Assembly: GCA_949292795.1 (NCBI GenBank)
Contig: CASFBR010000075.1
Location: 1 to 64,000, forward strand
DNA length: 64,000 bases
Origin: an uncultured Eubacteriales bacterium
Lineage (GTDB): Bacteria; Bacillota; Clostridia; Lachnospirales; Lachnospiraceae
Direction of reading: 5' to 3'
Shown: one piece after another, positions 1 to 7,954 of the stretch
How positions within the stretch are numbered: position 1 is the first letter of the stretch
Layout of the letters: each line of letters begins with the position of its first letter
The notes under the pieces: model-generated
The model's input: only the letters and a program-made list of their open reading frames with translations
Database searches by the model: none
What the model was told of the DNA's origin: nothing
Position numbers and translations under genes: made by a program

Positions 1-174
1 CAGGTATATGTAAAGGACGGCGACCTTACCGTTCAGAAATATGTGGACAGCGTTGCCAAGGAAGTTGGCACTGCCATTAAGATTAAGTCCTTTGTTCGTT
101 TTGAAACTGGCGAAGGTATCGAAAAGCGCGAGGATGATTTCGCTGCCGAGGTTGCAAAGCAGGCTGGTATGTAA
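1..174 (+). CDS. tsf: Elongation factor Ts, C-terminal end (partial)
   Basis: The first 57 codons read in frame 1 to a TAA at 172-174. The encoded tail, with [14 protein letters not shown] and then AEVAKQAGM, is the C-terminal end of EF-Ts, the guanine nucleotide exchange factor that recycles EF-Tu during translation. The start lies outside the window. The last codons and the stop are the first copy of a short tandem array that runs to 270. The product call rests on the conserved C-terminal signature only. Confidence 0.9.
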   Translation, partial: QVYVKDGDLTVQKYVDSVAKEVGTAIKIKSFVRFETGEGIEKREDDFAAEVAKQAGM

Positions 175-270
175 TCCGGAAAGGGCTGCGAAGCAGGCTG
201 GCATGTAATCCGAAAAGCTGCAAGCAGGCCGGCATGTAATCCGAAAAGCTGCAAGCAGGCCGGCATGTAG
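151..270. repeat. Four-copy tandem repeat that copies the tsf stop codon
   Basis: Four imperfect copies of a GC(T/A)GC-AAGCAGGC-GGTATGTAATCC-like unit follow one another. Their stop triplets are at 172, 206, 237 and 268, so the spacing is 34, 31 and 31 bp. The first copy is the real 3' end of tsf; the other three are non-coding. They look like successive tandem duplications of the gene's 3' end. Confidence 0.85.
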
Positions 271-299
271 TCGCCTGGCATAAGCACGGCAGATATAAA

Positions 300-345
300 G
301 AGGGAACTGACTGTAAATGATTTTGCAGTCCGTTCCCTTATTTAT
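300..345 (+). terminator. Intrinsic terminator downstream of tsf
   Basis: AGGGAACTGACTG pairs with CAGTCCGTTCCCT across a short loop, and TTATTTATT follows. It sits after the tsf tandem repeat and before the convergent DUF4250 gene. Confidence 0.75.
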
Positions 346-390
346 TGCATAGGAAACTGCGTTCCTGTGGTAGCCCATCGCTTCGTTTAT

Positions 391-573
391 TTAAATGAAC
401 TGATTATGCTCCGGGCTGTATTCATAATCGATTTCTGAAAGCTTTTGTGTGAGTTCCTTTTGATCAATGTCCAGACTGGCACACATATCTTCAAGCGTCG
501 GATAAAAATCCCGGAGTTTTAAGTTTACATAACTTAAAAGCAAAACAGGGTCTTTGGGAAGAGAAACATTCAT
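391..573 (-). CDS. DUF4250 domain protein
   Basis: A 60-residue protein beginning MNVSLPKDP and ending EHNQFI. The order of LPKDP, a short LLSYVNLKLRDFYPTLEDMC-like stretch and IDYEY is that of DUF4250, a small single-domain family common in Clostridia with no known function. It has no signal peptide or membrane segment. An upstream in-frame ATG at 591 exists, but an AAAGGA ribosome site 8-9 bases before the ATG at 573 favours the shorter form. It is divergent from cobU, and its 5' region overlaps the cobU promoter zone. Confidence 0.8.
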   Translation of the reverse strand: MNVSLPKDPVLLLSYVNLKLRDFYPTLEDMCASLDIDQKELTQKLSEIDYEYSPEHNQFI

Positions 574-608
574 TATTGAAAATCCTTTCAAAAAAATTTA
601 TAGAATTA

Positions 609-638
609 TTGGAATAAATCTGATATGTTTATTATAAT
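609..638 (+). promoter_or_regulatory. Putative sigma-A promoter of the cob operon
   Basis: TTGGAA (609-614), an 18-bp spacer and TATAAT (633-638). Transcription would start about 15-20 bases before the cobU ATG, which leaves no room for a cobalamin riboswitch in front of this operon. Confidence 0.6.
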
Positions 639-660
639 ACAACAGGAAGGGTGGAGCAAT

Positions 661-1236
661 ATGATTTTAGTGACCGGTGGCTGCCGCAGCGGAAAGAGTG
701 CGTTTGCCGAGCAGCTTGTGACGAAAAAGAAGGGCGGCCGCTGGCTTTATATAGCGACAGCAAAGATTACAGATGCGCAGATGGAGGCGCGGGTTTTAAA
801 GCATCAGGCACGGCGCGGGAGCGATTGGGAGACCTGTGAAGCGAATGAGGTTCTGGCGGACTATTTGTCATCGGAATGTGCGGCTGCATATGACGGGATT
901 TTACTGGACAGTGTGACGACTTTGGTGACCAATATGCTGTTTGACTTTATTGGAGATGCCGACTGGGAAAGCTTTGATTTTGAGTCTGTGGACTATGATC
1001 AGGCATCCCGGCAGATTTTAGAGCAGATCGGACGTATCGCGGAATGTGCGCAGCGGCTGCCGGTCGTGTTTGTGACCGATGAGATCGGGCTCGGCGTAGT
1101 GCCGCAGACCTGTCTTGGCCGGAATTTCCGCGATATTTTAGGAAGCGTGAATCAGTATCTTGCCGGCAGATGCAGCCAGGTCTACCTGGTTGTCAGCGGC
1201 ATCCCTGTAAAGATAAAGGGCGGTGACGGGCAGTGA
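661..1236 (+). CDS. cobU: Adenosylcobinamide kinase / adenosylcobinamide-phosphate guanylyltransferase
   Basis: A 191-residue cytosolic bifunctional enzyme. It phosphorylates adenosylcobinamide and then attaches GMP from GTP, the first step of cobalamin nucleotide-loop assembly. The P-loop GGCRSGKS is at residues 6-13 (most family members have GGARSGKS). RVLKHQARRGSDWET carries the expected guanylylated His at residue 48. LLDSVTTLVTN and TDEIGLGVVP match later family motifs. An in-frame ATG at 625 has no ribosome site; GGAAGGGTGGAG before 661 sets the start. The stop overlaps the cobS GTG by four bases. Confidence 0.93.
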   Translation: MILVTGGCRSGKSAFAEQLVTKKKGGRWLYIATAKITDAQMEARVLKHQARRGSDWETCEANEVLADYLSSECAAAYDGILLDSVTTLVTNMLFDFIGDADWESFDFESVDYDQASRQILEQIGRIAECAQRLPVVFVTDEIGLGVVPQTCLGRNFRDILGSVNQYLAGRCSQVYLVVSGIPVKIKGGDGQ

Positions 1237-1985
1237 AAGCATTTATTCTCGCCCTGCAGCTCATGACACGGCTTCCGGTGAAAAAGGAAATTCCCGTGAC
1301 CGATGAACGGCTGATTGGCGGTATTGTCTACTGGCCATTTGTAGGCGTGATCGTCGGGGCAATCGATTGTCTTGTGTTTGGCCTGCTGTCTTTTTTGATG
1401 CCAAAAAGCGTGGCGGCGGCATTTGCGGTACTTTGCCAGCTTTGCGTGACCGGAGGCTTTCATCTGGATGGACTGTGTGATACGGCAGATGGTATTTATT
1501 CGGCCCGCTCACAGGAGCGGATGCTTGAGATCATGAAGGACAGCCGCGTAGGAACTAACGGTGTGATTGCGGCAATTTTTGATATAGGGCTTAAAATCCT
1601 TGTATTAAGTCAGCTTAAAAATCCGGTTCCCGCAATTTTGCTGGCGCCGGTGGCCGGAAAATGCGTTCAGGGCATTTTAATTTATAAATCCCATTATCCG
1701 AGAGCCCATGGACTTGGCGCTTCGTATGTCGGAAAAATTTCTGCGGCAGTGATGACCGGCTGTCTGATGTGCGGCCTGATCTTAATCGAGCTTGGCCTGT
1801 TTTTAGCCGGGCACCGGTGGCTTTTGTGCGCGCCGCTTGTTTTTATCCTCGTGTCTGTATGCTATCGGTTTTACATTCATAAAAAAATCGGGGGAATGAC
1901 CGGGGATACCCTTGGTGCGGGAAATGAGCTTAGTGAGCTTGTTTTTATGCTCACGCTCCTCGTGGGACAGCGTTTTGGCCTTTGA
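1233..1985 (+). CDS. cobS: Adenosylcobinamide-GDP ribazoletransferase (cobalamin synthase)
   Basis: A 250-residue integral membrane protein with several hydrophobic segments. It joins adenosylcobinamide-GDP and alpha-ribazole (or its phosphate) to make adenosylcobalamin (phosphate). The Asp-rich motif HLDGLCDTADG is at residues 77-87, and MKDSRVGTNG at 101-110 is the second conserved block. It starts at GTG 1233, overlapping the cobU stop (GTGA), which implies translational coupling. It is the second gene of cobU-S-C-T. Confidence 0.93.
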   Translation: MKAFILALQLMTRLPVKKEIPVTDERLIGGIVYWPFVGVIVGAIDCLVFGLLSFLMPKSVAAAFAVLCQLCVTGGFHLDGLCDTADGIYSARSQERMLEIMKDSRVGTNGVIAAIFDIGLKILVLSQLKNPVPAILLAPVAGKCVQGILIYKSHYPRAHGLGASYVGKISAAVMTGCLMCGLILIELGLFLAGHRWLLCAPLVFILVSVCYRFYIHKKIGGMTGDTLGAGNELSELVFMLTLLVGQRFGL

Positions 1986-2033
1986 TGCGCGCCGACAGGC
2001 GTTTGGAATATTTTGGCAAAGGGGAAATGAGCG

Positions 2034-2657
2034 ATGCATTTGTATTTTGTGCGCCATGGTGAGACAGAGCTCAACCGTCAGGGTGCCTATTATGGGGCTT
2101 ATGATGTGCCTCTGACAGAACGCGGCCAGGAGCAGGCTAAAAATGTCGGGAAAGCTTTAAAGGATATTCATTTTGATGCCATTTATGTCAGTGATAAATG
2201 CCGGACCCAGGAGACGGCCCGGCTGCTGCTTTTGGAAAATGGCAGCCCGGCGTGCCGCTTAAAGGTTATGCCGGAGCTGGCAGAAATCAATTTCGGATGC
2301 TTTGAGGGGCTTACGAACCGTCAGGTTCAGGAGCGCTTTCCGAAGCTTTATGAAAGGTGGTGTGCCGACTGGCTGGACACGGTTTTAGACGGCGGTGAGA
2401 GCTTTTCCATGTTTTTTGACCGCGTACGCCGGGCTTTTGAGCAGATACTGGCGGGGCATACATCGGCAGAGGATGAAGAAAATGTGCTGATCTGTGCCCA
2501 TAACGGGACGCTGCGGGTGATCTTTGCCGTGATGTGCGATCTTGCCCCTTTGGGAACATGGCATTTTAATTTTGAGCAGGACACCTATTCCCTTGCAGAT
2601 TATGAATGGGGAAATTTTACGATACGAAAAATTAATGCCGGCAGCGGCATCCGATGA
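2034..2657 (+). CDS. cobC: Histidine phosphatase, probable alpha-ribazole phosphatase
   Basis: A 207-residue phosphoglycerate-mutase-superfamily protein. The RHGETELN motif at residues 7-14 has the phospho-accepting His8, and CAHNGTLR near residue 157 provides the second catalytic His. Members in cobalamin operons remove the 5'-phosphate from alpha-ribazole phosphate or adenosylcobalamin 5'-phosphate. The position between cobS and cobT is the main reason for choosing cobC over a generic phosphatase. It starts 48 bases after cobS, behind a weak GGGGAAATGAG site. Confidence 0.82.
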   Translation: MHLYFVRHGETELNRQGAYYGAYDVPLTERGQEQAKNVGKALKDIHFDAIYVSDKCRTQETARLLLLENGSPACRLKVMPELAEINFGCFEGLTNRQVQERFPKLYERWCADWLDTVLDGGESFSMFFDRVRRAFEQILAGHTSAEDEENVLICAHNGTLRVIFAVMCDLAPLGTWHFNFEQDTYSLADYEWGNFTIRKINAGSGIR

Positions 2658-2728
2658 CCTGGAATCCATGCGGCATATCTGTTCTCATGTCGGAGGGACT
2701 GTGATTAAAAGGTTATGGAGTGATCAAT

Positions 2729-3802
2729 ATGGAATATACAAAAGAGGCTCTGGACAGCGTGCTTGCACAGCTTGAGCCCGCAGATCAGACGTTTGAAAAT
2801 GAAATTTATGCCCGCTGGGATAAGAAGGCAAAGCCTCTTGGAAGTCTTGGAAGGCTGGAGGAGATGGCGGCCCGGCTTGGCGGGATTTACCGGACGGTTT
2901 TTCCAAAAACCGGGAAAAAGGCGGTTGTTGTAATGGCCGCGGATAATGGTGTTGTTAACGAGGGTGTTGCCCAGTCGGATTATCATGTGACAACGACCGT
3001 CACATGCAATATGACCCGCGAGGATGCGACGGTGACGATCCTGGCCCATATGAACGGGGCGGATGTCTTTCCCATTGACATCGGGATGAAGGAGGATGTA
3101 CAGACGCCGGGCGTCTGGAATCGGAAGGTTTGTCACGGGACGCGCAATATGGCACGGGAGGCGGCTATGTCTCAGAAGCAGCTATTTAAGGCGATGTTTA
3201 CCGGTATCGATGTGATACAGCAGCTTAAAGCACAGGGCTATGGCCTGTTTGCTACCGGGGAAATGGGGATCGGCAATACGACGACAAGCAGTGCCGTTGC
3301 TTCAGTGCTTCTTGGAAGTCCTGTGGAGCGTGTGACCGGGCGCGGAGCCGGCCTGTCCAGTGAAGGACTTCGGCGCAAGATCGATGCGATCCGCCGGGCG
3401 ATCGATACGAACCGGCCAGACCCGGAAGATGTGCCGGATGTGCTTGCCAAGGTTGGCGGATTGGATATTGCCGGACTGGTGGGCTGCTATATCGGTGCGG
3501 CGCTCTGTCAGGTGCCAATCGTTCTGGACGGATTTATTTCATCTGTTGCGGCTCTGGCCGCAGTGCGTTTGGCGCCGGTATGCCGGGATTATATGTTTCC
3601 ATCCCACTGCTCTGCGGAGCCTGCGGGGAAGCTGGTACTGGATGCCCTTGGAATGGAGGCGTACCTGAATGCAGGAATGTATCTCGGCGAGGGAACCGGG
3701 GCAGTGACGGTATTTCCGCTGTTTGATACGGCCCTGGCTGCTTATGAGAAAATACCGGAATTTGAAGAGGTGCATATTAAAGCGTATGAGCATCTCGTGT
3801 AA
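2729..3802 (+). CDS. cobT: Nicotinate-nucleotide--dimethylbenzimidazole phosphoribosyltransferase
   Basis: A 357-residue enzyme that moves phosphoribose from nicotinate mononucleotide to the lower-ligand base, making alpha-ribazole phosphate. Visible family motifs in order are KPLGSLGRLE, AADNGVVNEGV, GEMGIGNTT, GRGAGL and, near the C terminus, LGEGTGAVTVFPLFDTAL with the catalytic Glu region. The ATG at 2729 follows GGAG at 2717-2720; a GTG at 2720 in the same frame overlaps that site and is unlikely. It is the last gene of the cob operon. No genes for corrin-ring synthesis are nearby, so this cluster supports salvage or late assembly. Confidence 0.93.
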   Translation: MEYTKEALDSVLAQLEPADQTFENEIYARWDKKAKPLGSLGRLEEMAARLGGIYRTVFPKTGKKAVVVMAADNGVVNEGVAQSDYHVTTTVTCNMTREDATVTILAHMNGADVFPIDIGMKEDVQTPGVWNRKVCHGTRNMAREAAMSQKQLFKAMFTGIDVIQQLKAQGYGLFATGEMGIGNTTTSSAVASVLLGSPVERVTGRGAGLSSEGLRRKIDAIRRAIDTNRPDPEDVPDVLAKVGGLDIAGLVGCYIGAALCQVPIVLDGFISSVAALAAVRLAPVCRDYMFPSHCSAEPAGKLVLDALGMEAYLNAGMYLGEGTGAVTVFPLFDTALAAYEKIPEFEEVHIKAYEHLV

Positions 3803-3871
3803 TCGGAGTTAGATTCACAATTAATGAAGCGGCACGATGCAGCCGCCGGATGACTGTAATGGAGGATAAAA

Positions 3872-5365
3872 ATGATAAAAGCATGTATTTTTGATCTTGA
3901 CGGAACACTGGCAGACACTCTGGAATCCATGGCAGTGGCTGCCAATGATGCGCTTGAAGCAGCCGGCTATCCGGCGCTGCCTGTGGATAATTATAAATAT
4001 TATGCCGGTGACGGTGCAAAAACACTTGTAGAGCGCGCACTTAAGGATGCCGCGGCAGCATGTCATAAGGATGTACAGATGGCAATGACAAAGGATTTTG
4101 ACCGGATTTATGGGATGTATTCAGACCGTTTCAGGGAAGACTGCACCTATAAGGTGACGGTTTATGAAGGTATTTTGGTGATGCTTTTAGAGCTGAGACA
4201 CCGGGGAATAAAGACAGCGGTGCTATCCAATAAGCCCCATGAGAGGGTTCTTGATGTCATTGGAAAGCTCTTTGGAGAAGGGTGGTTTGATCATGTTTTG
4301 GGGCAGCAGGAGACAGTGCCTAAAAAGCCGAATCCTGCCGGCGCATTAATAACGGCAAAGGCGCTGGGGGTCTCACCGGACGAATGTATGTATTTTGGCG
4401 ACACAAATGTCGATATGCAGACCGGAAATGCGGCTGGCATGGATACGGTGGGCGTGCTCTGGGGCTTTCGTACCCGCGCGGAGCTGGAAGAAAATCAGGC
4501 CCATCATATTGCGGCGCATCCGCAGGATATTGTTGCGCTTGTGGATATGAAAAATAACGGCATGTGCATCGATACACCGGTGCGTCTGATTGTCAGCGAT
4601 GTGGACGGTACCCTTGTAAAAAGCGGACACAAATATCTGGAAGACGGCATGATCGATACGATTAACGCACTGGCTGATAAAGGGATCGTTTTTGCAGTGG
4701 CCAGCGGCCGGCAGTGCCAGAGCATTACCGAGCTGTTTGAAGGTGTAAAAAAGCCGATCTATATGATCTGTGAAAATGGAGGAAACATTTGCTATGATGG
4801 CCGCGACCTGGATTTTCACGGCTTTTCAGAAAAACAATACCGACAGATCGTGCGCGCGGTAAAAGCGTACTGTCCGGATGCCTTTTTTGCCATGGCAGCG
4901 CCGGATTATTATTATACTGAAAAAAATGATACGGATTTTGCCGATACACTGGCTAAGAAATATTTTTTCCGGGTGAAATGTGTGGATAACATCGAACTTT
5001 TGCAGCAGCCGGTGTGTAAAATTGCCGTTTATACAAAAACAGATGTGTGGACCTTTGCCCGCCATTTCAGGCAGATGTGGCCGGATTCGATGGAGATTGC
5101 CGTATCCGGCGACCGGTGGATTGATTTTAACCCTCTTGGGGTGAATAAAGGCAGCGGCGTGCGCAGGCTTCAGGCGCTTTTAGGGATTACCGCATCGGAA
5201 ACAATGGTCTTTGGAGATAATGAAAATGATGTGCCGATGATGGGCTGCGCAAAATTTTCCTGTGCCGTATCCAATGCCCTTCCGGCAGCCAAACGCGCTG
5301 CTCATTTTGAAACCGGCAGCGTTTTAAATGAATTAAAGAAGGTGCTGGCTCAAAGCGGCTCCTGA
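3872..5365 (+). CDS. Fusion of two HAD-superfamily phosphatases
   Basis: A 497-residue protein with two complete HAD domains in one frame. Residues 1-225 resemble phosphoglycolate phosphatase/beta-phosphoglucomutase-type HADs: FDLDGTLAD with Asp8 and Asp10, then a helical cap, a VLSNKPHE-like motif II, and YFGDTNVDM. Residues 235-497 are a Cof-type IIB HAD: SDVDGTLVKSG with Asp243 and Asp245, then VASGRQ, a large C2 cap, VNKGSG and FGDNENDVPMM. The junction near residue 230 shows no stop or new ribosome site, so this is a true fusion rather than two genes. It is cytosolic; substrates cannot be read from sequence. It starts 69 bases after cobT with GGAGGATAAAA before the ATG. Confidence 0.88.
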   Translation: MIKACIFDLDGTLADTLESMAVAANDALEAAGYPALPVDNYKYYAGDGAKTLVERALKDAAAACHKDVQMAMTKDFDRIYGMYSDRFREDCTYKVTVYEGILVMLLELRHRGIKTAVLSNKPHERVLDVIGKLFGEGWFDHVLGQQETVPKKPNPAGALITAKALGVSPDECMYFGDTNVDMQTGNAAGMDTVGVLWGFRTRAELEENQAHHIAAHPQDIVALVDMKNNGMCIDTPVRLIVSDVDGTLVKSGHKYLEDGMIDTINALADKGIVFAVASGRQCQSITELFEGVKKPIYMICENGGNICYDGRDLDFHGFSEKQYRQIVRAVKAYCPDAFFAMAAPDYYYTEKNDTDFADTLAKKYFFRVKCVDNIELLQQPVCKIAVYTKTDVWTFARHFRQMWPDSMEIAVSGDRWIDFNPLGVNKGSGVRRLQALLGITASETMVFGDNENDVPMMGCAKFSCAVSNALPAAKRAAHFETGSVLNELKKVLAQSGS

Positions 5366-5422
5366 TATAAAGCGAATGAAATCAGCCGGCATGTATATAT
5401 GGCATTTAAGTGGTTACAAAAA

Positions 5423-5461
5423 CGGCGCCGAAGCAGCGATTAAAATGCTGCTTTGGCGCCG
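5423..5461. terminator. GC-rich inverted repeat between convergent genes
   Basis: CGGCGCCGAAGCAGC pairs with GCTGCTTTGGCGCCG around a nine-base AT-rich loop, with one G-T pair. It lies between the + strand HAD fusion and the - strand ECF gene and could end transcription from both sides, although no long T-run follows. Confidence 0.6.
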
Positions 5462-5518
5462 CGGTGCGTCCGGAAAAGGCTGTTCTGGTAAAGGATGAAC
5501 ATGGACGTATATAAAGCG

Positions 5519-6094
5519 TCATGGCTTGCAGCGGGGCAGAAGCGACTGACGCATCCGGTCTGTCATGGCTGACAAAACGGCTGTGACAAGGAGCACAGCA
5601 AGAAATTTATCCAGATAATCGGTAATGATCTGGACAATCAGGCAGCTTAACGTGAGATTCAGTCCGGAATGAGACAAAATCTGTACAAGGAATGAAGAGC
5701 CGGAGGACGTGATCCCGCCAAAGACAAAAGCAGAAATCATCGCGCTGACAATCGATGTCGGAAGAGAAAGCAGGAAAATGCCTGCGGGGGTGCGCCAGCC
5801 TTTAAGCCAGCGGCTTTTGTGAAATAATAACCCGGCCATAAGTCCTGTAAAAATCTGAACGGGAGCAAAATAGATGGAATAAACATCAAACGTAAAACCG
5901 CTGATCAGACTGCCGAGTATTCCGGTGGCGATGGCATAGGCCGGCCCCATAAGGGCGCCGTTCATAATCGTGCCGATGGAATCTAAATAAACCGGGAGAT
6001 GAAGACTGGCAGCGATGAAAGCGCCGACGATATTAAGAACAATACCAACAGCGACAATACACTGACGAATAATAGAACGATTTATAAAATTCAT
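5519..6094 (-). CDS. ECF-type transporter substrate-binding (S) component
   Basis: A 191-residue, very hydrophobic protein with about five to six membrane segments. The LPVYLDSIGTI segment near residue 35 and the small-residue-rich SLISGFTFDVYSIYFAPVQIFTG stretch are characteristic of vitamin/nucleobase S-components, which work with the shared EcfAA'T module encoded elsewhere. Its ATG overlaps the stop of the upstream nucleoside hydrolase (ATGA, 6091-6094), so both are made from one message. The partner gene suggests a nucleoside, base or related ribosylated compound as ligand; this is inferred from context only. Confidence 0.78.
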   Translation of the reverse strand: MNFINRSIIRQCIVAVGIVLNIVGAFIAASLHLPVYLDSIGTIMNGALMGPAYAIATGILGSLISGFTFDVYSIYFAPVQIFTGLMAGLLFHKSRWLKGWRTPAGIFLLSLPTSIVSAMISAFVFGGITSSGSSFLVQILSHSGLNLTLSCLIVQIITDYLDKFLAVLLVTAVLSAMTDRMRQSLLPRCKP

Positions 6095-7062
6095 GTGGGT
6101 GTGCCTCCTTTGATAAATTTCCGGATAAGCTCGGTTTCTTTTGGAAACAGACGTTCAAGGAACATGGACATAAATACACCGGCTTTGGTTTGCGTAAGTA
6201 CATGGGCGTTGGATGGATATTTCCAAAAGCCGCCGGAATCCACAATGGTCTGCCCCATGCACAGGCCTTCCGTTTCTACGGTAACATAGCTGTCAAAGCC
6301 GCTGCACAGATCGGGAGCAATGCAGACTGCAACCGCAAGAGGGTCATTGATGACACAGCCTAAAATCCGTTCCTGCTTCCAGTGAAAGTTGACATAAAAT
6401 TTTGTGATGCTTATAATAAACCGGCTCAGATCATTATCAAAATGCCGGATCAGCTCAAGCAGGTCAGGAGTGAGTACGATTTTCCGGGTGACATCCAGGC
6501 CGACCATGATGACTGGTCGGTGAAGCTGTTCATAGACATATTTTGCGCTGTGGGGATCCACCCAGTAGTTAAATTCTGCCACCGGGGAACTGTTGCCATG
6601 GCTGCGGAAGCTGCCGCCCATGGTGATAAGCTGATGGAGATTGCCAAAGGCTTCAGGTTCTTTTTTCAGAGCCAGGGCCAGATTCGTTAAAGGCCCAAGA
6701 GCGATAATTGAAAGCTGTCTATAATGGCGCAGGCAGCGGATGATAAAGTCAGACGCATGCTCATGGATTTTTATATCTGCAACATCAGGATAGCCGGATT
6801 CACCAAGCCCGTCTGCACCATGGGTATCCTGAGCGGTAACGAGCGGACGTATGAGCGGGCGTTCTGCGCCAATATACACCGGAATGTCGGTACGCTTCAT
6901 TAATTGTAGGATTTTGAGGGTATTTTGAGCGCCGAGAAGCGCCGGAACATTACCACAGACAACGGTAATGCCGATAATGTTGATTTCCGGGGACCGCAGA
7001 GCGAGCATCAGCGCCAGGGCATCGTCAATTCCCGGATCACAGTCGATAATAATGTTTTTCAT
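6091..7062 (-). CDS. Inosine/uridine-preferring nucleoside hydrolase family protein
   Basis: A 323-residue cytosolic hydrolase of the IunH/Rih family that cleaves the N-glycosidic bond of ribonucleosides with Ca2+. The N-terminal IDCDPGIDDALAL holds the Asp cluster that binds calcium and ribose. ITMGGS, an EFNYWVDPHSA block and NDPLAVAVCI-like residues fit later family motifs. Two close ATGs exist at 7071 and 7062; GGAG lies about 10 bases before the one at 7062 but directly against 7071, so 7062 is preferred. It is the first gene of a two-gene unit with the ECF S-component, pointing to nucleoside salvage. Confidence 0.9.
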   Translation of the reverse strand: MKNIIIDCDPGIDDALALMLALRSPEINIIGITVVCGNVPALLGAQNTLKILQLMKRTDIPVYIGAERPLIRPLVTAQDTHGADGLGESGYPDVADIKIHEHASDFIIRCLRHYRQLSIIALGPLTNLALALKKEPEAFGNLHQLITMGGSFRSHGNSSPVAEFNYWVDPHSAKYVYEQLHRPVIMVGLDVTRKIVLTPDLLELIRHFDNDLSRFIISITKFYVNFHWKQERILGCVINDPLAVAVCIAPDLCSGFDSYVTVETEGLCMGQTIVDSGGFWKYPSNAHVLTQTKAGVFMSMFLERLFPKETELIRKFIKGGTPT

Positions 7063-7283
7063 TGCTTTCATTCTCCAATCTTTTTCGTGCGGCGGTGGCT
7101 GCAGCGGCCGCTCATGCCGGCGCCGACCGCCAAAGATACTTGGTTTTTTATCCTTGGAAGTTCTCGAACAAGTCAGCAGGAATAAAAAATTCTTGCTATT
7201 TTATGAACGCATGGCTTATTATATCATTTATGAGATATTTTTCAAGTATTATATTGGGAAGATTGTTGAAAGGATGGATGGAC

Positions 7284-7940
7284 ATGCAGATCAAACCTCA
7301 GCTACTAACGCTGTATGCTGTTACAGACCGGGGATGCCTTGACGGTATAACGCTGGAGGAAGCCGTAAAGGAGGCGCTTAAGGGCGGCGCGACGCTTGTA
7401 CAGCTGCGGGAAAAGGATATGCCGCTTCAGGATTTTATTGAGGAGGCCAAAGCAATCAAGCGTGTGACCGATGCCTACGGTGTTCCGCTGATTATTAATG
7501 ATAATATTGAGGTGTGTCTTGCCTGTGACGCTGCCGGCGTGCATGTGGGACAGTCCGATATGCCTGCACAGGAGGTGCGGCGCCTGCTGGGAGCGGATAA
7601 AATCATCGGCGTGACGGCCAAAACCCGGGAACAGGCTCTGTGTGCGCAAAAGCAGGGGGCTGATTATCTTGGAAGCGGTGCCATTTTTGGTTCAGCGACA
7701 AAATTAGATACAAAAAAGATGTCCATGGAAACACTGGATGCGATCTGCGACAGCGTTTCCATTCCGGTCGCAGCAATCGGCGGTATCTGTGAGGAAAATG
7801 TGTGGCAGCTAAAGGGTCATCATATGAGCGGCGCCGCCGTGGTGTCCGGTCTGTTTAAGACGGCAGACATTGCCGCATCCGCCCGTGCGCTTAAAGCGGC
7901 TATGGCAGAAATCTGCGGTTATACATACGAAACGAAGTGA
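7284..7940 (+). CDS. thiE: Thiamine-phosphate synthase
   Basis: A 218-residue TIM-barrel enzyme that joins hydroxymethylpyrimidine diphosphate and thiazole phosphate into thiamine phosphate. Motifs in order: LYAVTDRG, VQLREKDM, LIINDN, HVGQSDM, LGSGAIFGSATK and AIGGICEEN. The reading frame stays open upstream to 7062, but that extension is low-complexity and overlaps the divergent gene. GAAAGG at 7268-7273 points to ATG 7284 (or 7278, two residues longer). No TPP riboswitch was recognised in the 200-bp divergent region. It is followed 14 bases later by a YbaK-family gene. Confidence 0.92.
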   Translation: MQIKPQLLTLYAVTDRGCLDGITLEEAVKEALKGGATLVQLREKDMPLQDFIEEAKAIKRVTDAYGVPLIINDNIEVCLACDAAGVHVGQSDMPAQEVRRLLGADKIIGVTAKTREQALCAQKQGADYLGSGAIFGSATKLDTKKMSMETLDAICDSVSIPVAAIGGICEENVWQLKGHHMSGAAVVSGLFKTADIAASARALKAAMAEICGYTYETK

Positions 7941-7954
7941 AGGAGGTCATAGCG

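Noticed and set aside
7062..7283. N-terminal extension of thiE (73 extra residues)
   Set aside because: The extension is Ala-rich then hydrophobic without homology, and it overlaps the start of the divergent nucleoside hydrolase gene; a ribosome site supports the short form.
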